From positions 248,001 through 312,000 of the forward strand of contig JAWMQP010000002.1 of NCBI GenBank assembly GCA_033283335.1: DNA of 64,000 bases, given 5' to 3'. Position 1 is the first letter of the stretch. Each line of letters begins with the position of its first letter. A model generated the notes under the pieces. It was not told the origin of the DNA. It ran no database searches and saw only the letters and a program-made list of their open reading frames with translations. This document shows positions 23,678 through 31,800 of the stretch, piece by piece. This DNA is from Pseudomaricurvus sp033283335 (GTDB lineage Bacteria; Pseudomonadota; Gammaproteobacteria; Pseudomonadales; Cellvibrionaceae). Both the position numbers and the translations under genes were made by a program.

Positions 23678-25867
23678 ATGAATGGCACAAGAACGTGTTT
23701 CATATTTCAAACACTTGCAGCCGCAGTCACGATGGTTGGTTTTAGCAGCGCTGTGTCGGCACAATCCCTAGATAGTAGTACCCTTGGTAATAGCAATAGA
23801 GTTAAAACGTTAGAGGAAATTGTCGTTACGGCACAGCGACGAGAAGAAAACCTCAATGATGTACCGATTTCTGTGGTCGCCATCTCAGACGACGTATTAG
23901 CGAGATCCGGCGTGGATGGTACTACGGCGATTCCGGAACTGGTGCCCAGTGTGCAGCTGGTTCGCTCGGGTCCGTCTGGCATGTTTTTTATTCGGGGTGT
24001 CGGCAATACCAGTGGTGGTACTGGGGAAGAGGGCGCCAATGCGTTCTATGTCGATGGTGTGTTCATTCCCGATCTTAAGCAATCGATTCTGAAATTTAAT
24101 AACATTGAGCGCATAGAAGTACTGAAAGGACCTCAAGGTACGCTGTTTGGCCGTAACTCATCCGGTGGTTTGGTGAATGTCGTGACCCGCGAGCCCGGCG
24201 ACAGTGTGGAAGCCCGTGTCAAAGTGGGGGTGAACAATTACGATTCATCCTCGGCCCAGGTGTATGTTGCGTCGCCGATAACGGACACCCTGAGTGCGGA
24301 TCTGGCTCTGACCTCAAGCAACCAGAGTCAAGGCTGGGGTGAAAATCAATACGATGGCAGCGACGTGGGTAAAGGTTGGGACTGGGGTATACGCAGCAAG
24401 TGGGTATGGCGTCCCGGCGAAGCCACCAAGATCAGCGCCTCGGTGGAGTACATAAAGCAGGCCGACGATTTTACCACCGCTTTTCGCCTGGCACCTGAAT
24501 CCATCGGTCTGTCGCCGCTCGGCAGCTTTTTGCCACCAGCAGATCCGTACGACACCAGTTCCGCCGATTCCCAGCGCAATGCCCAGGAAACTTGGGGATT
24601 TAACCTCACCGGTGAGTTCGATCTGGGCTGGGCAACACTGACCAGCATTACCGCCCATCGTGATAATAAAAATATCAGTGCACTGGACCCCGATACGGGC
24701 GTGTTGCCGTTTTATCACATTGATATTGATTCGACCACGGAATCCTGGCAGCAGGAACTACGTTTGGCGTCCAATGAAGTTGATCCCCTTAGCTGGCAGG
24801 CGGGGATCTTTCTCTTGCGCACTGAAAATGAGTTAAACCCGCAAGAGTCTTACGGCCTGGCACTGACGCGCGTGGGCGGTGGGACCCAGGTATTTTCCAC
24901 GCTCACCACCTGGTCAACTTCGGCGTTTGGAGAAATGAGTTATCAGGTGACTGATGATACACAGCTCACTTTGGGGCTGCGGTATACCATGGATAAACGC
25001 TCTATCGATGCACAACAGGGGTTTTATAATGCTTCGATTCCGGAGATTAATTTCCGTGATTCGGTGGACGACGAGGAGCTGACGTATCGCCTGGCGTTGC
25101 GCCATGACCTCACCAACGATATCAATATTTATGCCTCGTACAATCGCGGCTTTAAGTCGGGCACCTACTCCATGACGTCATTTACCAACCCACCGGTGAA
25201 ACCCCAGGTGATTGACGCGTTTGAGATTGGCATGAAGTCCGAATTGTTGGAGCGTCGTCTGCGCCTGAATCTTGCTGCCTATCACTATGAAATCAGTGAC
25301 TACCAGGTGCGTGCGGCCACCGGCGTCGGTGCGGATCCAATTTTGTTGAATGCAGCCGAAGTGGAAGTGGACGGTCTGGAAATTGAATTTGAGGCTTTGC
25401 CGACCGACAATCTGCGGCTGTTCGGATCCATCAGCGCTTTGAATTCTGAATTCGGCTCTTTCCCATTTGCACCTTATACCATACCAAATCCGCCCGCTAT
25501 CGGTGGGTCCAGTACGGTGATTGACAGTGCAAAGGGTAACGATACGCCGTTGGCACCGGAACTGGCCGGCAATCTGGGCATTTCCTACAGCTTGCCATTC
25601 TCAAGCAGTCAGTTGGAAATGACACTGTTGTACAGTTACAACGACGGTTACTATTTCGAAGCCGATAATCGTCTTGAGCAGCCGGCGTTTGAAACCATCA
25701 ATGCTTCGATGTTGTACCAGATAACCCCGCAATGGGGGGTCGAGGTGTGGGGTCGCAACCTGACGGATGAGACCTATTATGTGCAAAAGCTCGGCAGTGC
25801 CCTGGCGGATGTGGCGGTGCCTTCAGCGCCACGCACCTACGGCGTTAGCTTGAGCTATAACTTTTAA
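23678..25867 (+). CDS. TonB-dependent outer-membrane receptor
   Basis: A 729-residue receptor. A signal peptide (SAVSAQ near residue 28) is followed by a TonB-box-like LEEIVVTAQRREENLNDVPISV, the plug domain (VRSGPSGMFFIRGVGNTSGGTGEEGANAFYVDGVF in adjacent pieces, then RIEVLKGPQGTLFGRNSSGG) and a 22-strand barrel ending in TYGVSLSYNF, with the terminal phenylalanine needed for outer-membrane insertion. IEVLKGPQGTLFGRNS is the hallmark of the large sub-family in marine and sphingomonad-like bacteria that import hydrophobic or aromatic compounds as well as iron chelates. AGGGGAGG lies seven bases before the ATG. Substrate unknown. Confidence 0.93.
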   Translation: MNGTRTCFIFQTLAAAVTMVGFSSAVSAQSLDSSTLGNSNRVKTLEEIVVTAQRREENLNDVPISVVAISDDVLARSGVDGTTAIPELVPSVQLVRSGPSGMFFIRGVGNTSGGTGEEGANAFYVDGVFIPDLKQSILKFNNIERIEVLKGPQGTLFGRNSSGGLVNVVTREPGDSVEARVKVGVNNYDSSSAQVYVASPITDTLSADLALTSSNQSQGWGENQYDGSDVGKGWDWGIRSKWVWRPGEATKISASVEYIKQADDFTTAFRLAPESIGLSPLGSFLPPADPYDTSSADSQRNAQETWGFNLTGEFDLGWATLTSITAHRDNKNISALDPDTGVLPFYHIDIDSTTESWQQELRLASNEVDPLSWQAGIFLLRTENELNPQESYGLALTRVGGGTQVFSTLTTWSTSAFGEMSYQVTDDTQLTLGLRYTMDKRSIDAQQGFYNASIPEINFRDSVDDEELTYRLALRHDLTNDINIYASYNRGFKSGTYSMTSFTNPPVKPQVIDAFEIGMKSELLERRLRLNLAAYHYEISDYQVRAATGVGADPILLNAAEVEVDGLEIEFEALPTDNLRLFGSISALNSEFGSFPFAPYTIPNPPAIGGSSTVIDSAKGNDTPLAPELAGNLGISYSLPFSSSQLEMTLLYSYNDGYYFEADNRLEQPAFETINASMLYQITPQWGVEVWGRNLTDETYYVQKLGSALADVAVPSAPRTYGVSLSYNF

Positions 25868-25900
25868 CACTTGGGTCTTAATCTGCCAGTAATGCACGTT

Positions 25901-25919
25901 GGGTCCGGTAACCGGACCC
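25901..25919 (+). terminator. TonB receptor downstream hairpin
   Basis: GGGTCCGG pairs with CCGGACCC in the perfect inverted repeat GGGTCCGGTAACCGGACCC, 33 bp after the receptor stop. There is a delayed T-run (ATTTTT at about 25928-25933), so termination is likely but not textbook. Confidence 0.55.
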
Positions 25920-25966
25920 TGGACAGAATTTTTAGCGCTTGTGTATCGACAGGGGGACGACCAGGC

Positions 25967-26545
25967 CTAAAGATCCAGTGTGCAAATGATCCGGGTTGCG
26001 TCGCCGGGATCTGACTTGCATACGAACCCCAGCGCTTTGTCGATATTGCGAATCCAGGTATTTTCCCAGGCCTCAATCGCGTACAGCTTCTGAATGCCTC
26101 GCTGGCGCGCAATGTCAATCAGGTGTTGCATCAAGATAACCCCTAAGTTGCTGTTTTGCCATTCGTCGCCGACGACTAAGGCGCATTCACAAGTATTATC
26201 GTCGCTGGTAAGGGCATATCGGGCGACGCCGATTTCCAGTTCTTCTCCATCTTTGTCGATCAAGGCGATCAACGCTTCGGAATTTTGATGGTCAATATCG
26301 GTCAATTGCTTCAGCAGTTTTGGGCTGGGGGACTTCATGCCCTCAAAAAATCGGTAACTTCGTGTTTTGGGTGACAGGCTTTCAATGAATTGACGTTCCC
26401 GTGATTCATCCTCTTTACTGATGGGTCGAATGAACACTTCTACTCCATTATCCAGTTTCTCCCGCCATGTGGTTTGAATCGTCTGAGAGGTGGTGGGGTT
26501 ACCTGAGCTTCCGGTGGGCGGGGGTGGCGTTGGATTGACTGCCAT
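25967..26545 (-). CDS. GNAT family N-acetyltransferase
   Basis: A 192-residue acetyltransferase. The first 28 residues are proline/threonine/serine-rich. The GNAT fold covers residues 35-190: LDNGVEVFIRPISKEDESR, then RSYRFFEGMKSP, ARYALTSDDNTCECALVVGDEWQNSNLG (motif D/A strands) and GVILMQHLIDIARQRG, the acetyl-CoA-binding loop. The sequence resembles the C-terminal acetyltransferase domain of Pat-type protein acetylases (YfiQ-like) without the large CoA-synthetase-like part, so lysine acetylation of metabolic enzymes is plausible. AGGAGG sits seven bases before the ATG at 26545. It stands alone. Confidence 0.8.
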   Translation of the reverse strand: MAVNPTPPPPTGSSGNPTTSQTIQTTWREKLDNGVEVFIRPISKEDESRERQFIESLSPKTRSYRFFEGMKSPSPKLLKQLTDIDHQNSEALIALIDKDGEELEIGVARYALTSDDNTCECALVVGDEWQNSNLGVILMQHLIDIARQRGIQKLYAIEAWENTWIRNIDKALGFVCKSDPGDATRIICTLDL

Positions 26546-26674
26546 AAGTGATCCTCCTGAGGGTTCATGCTTTGTCATTATGATCAGCATAGATGACAAA
26601 TCACGAAATTGGACATCAACGCTCGGGAGTATCGGATTTTAATATTGACTCTCAATTTTAGCGTTTGACCTGCA

Positions 26675-26693
26675 GGGCCCAGTTTCTGGGCCC
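26675..26693. terminator. hairpin between GNAT and homocysteine methyltransferase genes
   Basis: GGGCCCAG (26675-26682) pairs perfectly with CTGGGCCC (26686-26693) around a TTT loop. It lies just after the stop of the minus-strand mmuM-like gene but lacks a T tract, so it may act with Rho or protect the 3' end. Confidence 0.45.
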
Positions 26694-26710
26694 ATGTTCA
26701 TTTGTGAGTA

Positions 26711-27652
26711 TTATTGGGAAATATTTTTGCAAATTTCTGTGATATGTCTTAGATCAGTCCCGCAGCAGCCTCCCAGCACTGTCAGGTGGGCATCCGCTTT
26801 ACGGAGGTCACTCAGTTCCTTGCCAAACGCAACCGGGTTGCCGTCATCCAGCGTTTCCGAGTTGTCCAGTTCTGCATGGCTCATGCAGGAGGCATTGCCC
26901 CTTAGCCCTTTCAATCGCTGGTGCCAGGGAGCGTCGGCAGCAAACAAGTAATCAAAATGGGTGGGGTGGGCGCAGTTGATCATATAATAAGCCGGTCCTT
27001 GATCCGTTTGCTGGTCCACCTGGGTAATGGCGTATTCCAGTGTTTCGCCTGTGGGCAGCTTGCCGTCGGTTTCCACGGTAAAGGAAATGCAGACCGGTAA
27101 CCCGGCATTCTGCGCCGCCCGGGTAACGCCGATGGCTTCATCAATATAATTTAGCGTCAATGCGGCAATCATATCCACATTGGCTTCGGCGAAGGTGTTG
27201 ATCTGAGTGCAGTGATAAGCCTCAGCTTCCGCAGCACTCATGCACGCCCCTGGCGCATAGCCATCACCCCGTGGGCCTAAACAACCGCTGATCACAATGG
27301 GGCTGTGTTCGGTTTCAAAATCCTGGCGGATCTGTTCCAGAAGTTTGACCGAGGCCAGATTGAATTCCCATAAAGCCTCAGGCGCGTCACCTATTTTTTT
27401 TCCCCAATCGGTGTTTGCTCGCCAGGTGGGAGTTTCCAGGATCAACCCCACTTTGTAGTGGGCTGCCAGTTCGGCATAATGTTTATAGTATTCGTAGAGG
27501 GTGGCGTAGCCTTCCTCATTGCGAAGTAAATCGTACGAGGCAAACTCGGGCAGATCGAAATTCATGTTAAAACACAGGTCGGTTTCCAGGCCGCCATCGG
27601 TGATGCAAACCTTGCCCTGAAGCTGTGGTAGACGTTGTTGGTAAATACCCAT
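26711..27652 (-). CDS. homocysteine S-methyltransferase family protein
   Basis: A 313-residue zinc-dependent methyltransferase of the MmuM/YhcE family, which makes methionine by moving a methyl group from S-methylmethionine, betaine or a similar donor to homocysteine. The N-terminal TDGGLETDL marks the barrel start; the zinc ligands are C227 in NCAHP and C296/C297 in GGCCGTD; SGCLGPRGDGY and ETPTWRAN are also family features. The gene is alone, divergent from the TetR gene. The donor cannot be told; because a dimethylglycine dehydrogenase-like enzyme is encoded at 37 kb, a betaine-type donor is worth testing. Confidence 0.88.
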   Translation of the reverse strand: MGIYQQRLPQLQGKVCITDGGLETDLCFNMNFDLPEFASYDLLRNEEGYATLYEYYKHYAELAAHYKVGLILETPTWRANTDWGKKIGDAPEALWEFNLASVKLLEQIRQDFETEHSPIVISGCLGPRGDGYAPGACMSAAEAEAYHCTQINTFAEANVDMIAALTLNYIDEAIGVTRAAQNAGLPVCISFTVETDGKLPTGETLEYAITQVDQQTDQGPAYYMINCAHPTHFDYLFAADAPWHQRLKGLRGNASCMSHAELDNSETLDDGNPVAFGKELSDLRKADAHLTVLGGCCGTDLRHITEICKNISQ

Positions 27653-27896
27653 AGCGTGCTCCTTAATGAGATTTTTATAGTGGTTGTTTAAACTTACTTT
27701 TTTTCAGCAGATCGCATGTGCTCTGAGGCTTGTTAGGTTAAGGAGTCGGTGCGGGTTAGGCTAGTGAACTGGCGGTACTTTTTTTCAAATAAAAATTAAA
27801 ACATTTTAAAAACAGAGAGTTAACAAAATAGTTCTTGAAACATAAAAGGATTTTTCTGACAGGCAGCAGGAAAACTGAACTCGGAGTACAGTAGCT

Positions 27897-28538
27897 ATGA
27901 CATCTAAAACAACGTCTTCCAAGGCAATCACCAGCAAAGGAAGTATTACGCGAAAAAATCTTCTGGACATTGCCGAGCGTCTTATTTTACAAAAAGGATT
28001 TTCTGCGACATCTATTGAGGAAATAATATCCGAAGCGGGCATCTCGAAAGGTGGTTTTTTTTATCACTTTGAAGGCAAGGACGACCTGGCCTATGCCCTG
28101 ATGCAGCGTTATCGTGAGCAGGATGCGTTTTTATTCAGTGGCCTGTTTCGTCGGGCCGAAGAATTACTGGATGATCCACTGCAGCAAATGTTGCTGTTTA
28201 TCAGGTTGCTGGCGGAAATGATGGACGAGTTGGAAGATCTTCATCCAGGATGCCTGGTGGCCTCGTTCACCTACGAATCTCACGAAGTGAATGATCAGGT
28301 GAAAGCCATTACCGCCGACAGTGTGATGGATTGGCGCAAGTTGTTCTCAGAACAGCTGGACAAGGTTCATCAACGTTATACCCCGAAGCTGGAAGTGGAC
28401 ACGTCGGACCTGGCGGACATGTTATCAACCGTAATCGAAGGGGGAATTGTGGTGTCCAGAGCTATTGGCGATAAAAAACTGCTGGTTCGACAGTTGCAGG
28501 AATACCGCAACTACATCCGGTTACTCTACGAAGGCTAG
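27897..28538 (+). CDS. TetR/AcrR family transcriptional regulator
   Basis: A 213-residue regulator. A serine/threonine/lysine-rich N-terminal tail of about 18 residues precedes the TetR helix-turn-helix: RKNLLDIAERLILQKGFSAT, SIEEIISEAGISKGGFFYHFEGKDDLAYALM, with the recognition helix KGGFFYHF. The C-terminal part contains a TetR_C-type helical core (LEDLHPGCLVASFTYESHEVND) common in the C-terminal family of AcrR-like proteins that sense aliphatic or acyl compounds. It is divergent from the mmuM-like gene with 245 bp between starts and is followed by a terminator; its target is uncertain. Confidence 0.9.
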   Translation: MTSKTTSSKAITSKGSITRKNLLDIAERLILQKGFSATSIEEIISEAGISKGGFFYHFEGKDDLAYALMQRYREQDAFLFSGLFRRAEELLDDPLQQMLLFIRLLAEMMDELEDLHPGCLVASFTYESHEVNDQVKAITADSVMDWRKLFSEQLDKVHQRYTPKLEVDTSDLADMLSTVIEGGIVVSRAIGDKKLLVRQLQEYRNYIRLLYEG

Positions 28539-28581
28539 GTGTTTATGATGAATCTAGAATTATGGGCGTAGTGACAGAGAG

Positions 28582-28603
28582 AAAATCACTATAATGATTT
28601 TTT
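28582..28603 (+). terminator. terminator after the TetR gene
   Basis: AAAATCA (28582-28588) pairs with TGATTTT with a six-base loop and continues as a T run. It separates the TetR gene from the giant gene downstream. The rest of the 28539-28836 gap shows no gene; TTAGGGGA just before 28837 is the ribosome site of the giant gene. Confidence 0.65.
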
Positions 28604-28836
28604 CGATCTTTGAAATCTTGGGGCAGGCCGTTGCTTTGGCCCTGGGCTACACAGAGTAGTGCTCGGGTTTTTGGGTCGATAAGATGACGACTGTGCTTCG
28701 GCTGAGACACCAAAGTTTTATCCTGGAAACTGAAAACTACGCCATACTGTGGTTGTCGAATGGGTCAAAATCAAGCGCGAGTTCCGGGTTAGCTTTAAGT
28801 GAAAAACAACAATGATAACTACTTAGGGGAGCGAAT

Positions 28837-31800
28837 ATGTCATCCAGAAACCATTTCAGAAACCTCGGTCCAATCGAACACTTGGGTAACCTGATCGACT
28901 CGATGGTAAACAACATTGAGGACGATTTACAGCAGGCACTCAATGATTTTGAAGATCTGGCTCAGAGCATTCTGGAAAACGATCCCGACGATTTCTTTAC
29001 TGTTAATGACAGCCTGTTGACGCTGATCGAGGTCGCCATCGAAAGCGAAAGCGACCTTGCCGGGCTGGTACCTGGTGCTTTCGACACTTGGTCTGAACAC
29101 CTGCAGGAAAATCTTAATGCGATAGTCGACCTATTTTCTCGACTGTATGACATGTTCAGTGACCAGGCAACAGTTTTTCGCACCCTGATTGAAGCCCTGA
29201 CGAGCACATTTGATGGATTCCCCGAGTTGTTCCATCGCCTCTGTAAAGAAGTCGCCACTCAACCTACGCTCTATCTCGATGGTCTTGAAAAATTTCTGCT
29301 CCCACTATTTTATGCGGGGCTTTCAGTGTTCGGCGCCGAGCAGGGCGTGCAGGCTCTGATCAAAGTGCTGACCGACAGCAGCAGTGTTCTGAGCAACCAC
29401 GTAACTTGCAACGACTTGGGCTTGCTGGCGAACGATCTTCCCGCACTTCAGGTCAACATGCTTGAGGCCCCAACGTTTCGATTACCGCGCGCGGTATGGA
29501 TGATGACGGCGATGTTCGATGCCATGCGTCAGGCGTCCAGCTATGCCAATCTGCTGCCGGAACCGGTTGATATTCCCAATCCCTTTCTTCAAACCATGCT
29601 CGGTCCGGTGGTCGAGGTCATTGCGCAGGCAGTGTCCGATTACCTGAACACGATCGACAGCCTCCTCGATGCGCTGATCGAGCGCATGCTACAGCGAGCC
29701 GAAAACGATTTCGAGATAGAGTGGCTGGTATTGCAACTCGCCCGTTTTACGCCGGTTGGCATCCTATTCGTGGTGGTCGGGTCTACCTACAAGCTGCTGA
29801 CCAGCCCGGCGCCATGGTTGAGCTTGATGTTGAATCCGATTGAGGAAGATCCAGATCTGCAGGTACTGCGTCTGTCGGCACCATCTGCAAGCAACCGTTA
29901 TATTTTATTCAGCGATATTCACCGTGACGCGGTTTCAGATGCACGTCCGCCCTATCAGTTTGGCTCTATCGATCATTTCATGCCCAATCGCGGGCAATAT
30001 CTGGAGGTTCTCAAACACTACTCAGCAATACCGGAGTACACGATTATAGAGATCGGCGATTGTGAAGAACTTTGGTTTTACCGTGATTTCAGCTTGACAC
30101 CAGCGGAGAAGTTACAGGAAATCGTGCAGACTCATCAGGAAATATACGCACTGCTACGCGAGTTGCATGCGCAAGGCCGTTACGTGCGCATCCAGGGTAA
30201 CCATGACTCCTATCTTCGGCAAACCGAGACTTTTGCTGTGCTGAGAGATGCCATCGAAAGTGATGGTGCCATGCCTTTCGAAATTTTCGATTTCGCAATT
30301 ATCGAAGGGGTCAAGAGCATGCAGGACGTGCCTTTTTACCTGGGCCTCGATTCGGAGCCGAACAGTGAACGCAAGCCAATGCTACTTGGCCACGGGCACC
30401 AGTGGGATTTCTGGAACTGCGAGGCCAACAATATTCTCGGCAAGATGATCGTCAGTGCAGTCGTCACTCCGCTGGACATGCTCGATGACCCCTTACGAGA
30501 TCTGGCCGGCTTGTCGCACAATGGCTCACCGCTGGTCAACTTCAAGCAGATCATCGGTGACTTACCGGTGTTCAATTCGTGGCAGAACTACGAGCCCGGC
30601 GTGGTGCGAATGGACCAGATCCAGCACATGGACGATCAGGCACGAAGATTGACTGACGACGTAATGTACTCAGAGACACTGGCCTCGTTGATGGGTATGC
30701 TGATCCCAATCGCTCCTGGACCGGGTGATGTCGATTGCCCTCTATTGAATCTCGACGGCCGCTGCCTGTTTAACCTGATGACGCTCGGCCACACACATAA
30801 TCCGCACAACCAGCCGTACTGGGATCTCAAAGTTCTGCCTTACGTGAAAGAAGCCCTGGTCGGCTTGCAGGATGCTATCGCCAGCGCCACCTTCGGTCTG
30901 TTTGATGTCGAGCTTGGCCTGGTCAAGAGCTACTACCTGAACACCGGTATGACCGGCTGGTACGAGGAATGTATCTGGGCCATCGACCTGGGTGATGAAA
31001 GCCACAACAGCGGTCAACCGAAGCTGGTTAACTGGACCTGTAACACGCGCGTTGACAAACCCAACCACATGGACTGGGAGCTGCCGCATGTTCCTCGCGA
31101 TGGTAGGCCGATACCGGGCGATCGGGTCGAGGGCACAATTCGTGACTGGCTTGCAATGCTCGTCGACATGGTGAACACGGAAAAGGACAAGCTCATCGAA
31201 GCGCTTTCACACGCGCCGCTGGAAGTTGTCGTGCGCGAGGCGGTCAAGACTTGGAAGCCGGTAGATTTTACCTTCGACTTTTCCAATGGCGCAGCCGGAG
31301 ATACCGCTGGGCCGTTCCTGTTTCAGGTCATGCTGGGCGTACTCGCTGGTCGTGATGGTGCCTTCACGATCGACATCAGATTGCCGCCGGGTTTGACAAA
31401 ACCACTCGCTCGCGCCCTGAAAGCTGGAACGTCAGGCAAGCGGTCGAAACGCGATAACCTTGCTGCCGCAATCGTCTCTCTCGCAGTGGTGCAGGAGATC
31501 GGACGTACCGGTCTTTCGCTTGAGCTCGGGCCGCAAGACGATCCCGATGGTCACAAGGCCTGTCTGGGACTGTTGTTCGTTCTCGCGCAAATGCAGCAGG
31601 GTAACGACCGACGTTTCAGTATCGATCTGAATGCGAGTGCTGGCGCTATAAAGGCAAGTGTCAATATGAAAGCGACGCGAATGCCACACCTGCCGTCAAA
31701 GCCACCGAAGAGTCTGCCGGTTATGCGTTCGCCGAATCTGCAACGTCTCGGCTTGATGATCGAGGCGCAAGTGGCCGGGTTGGAAACACCCCTGGCGGGA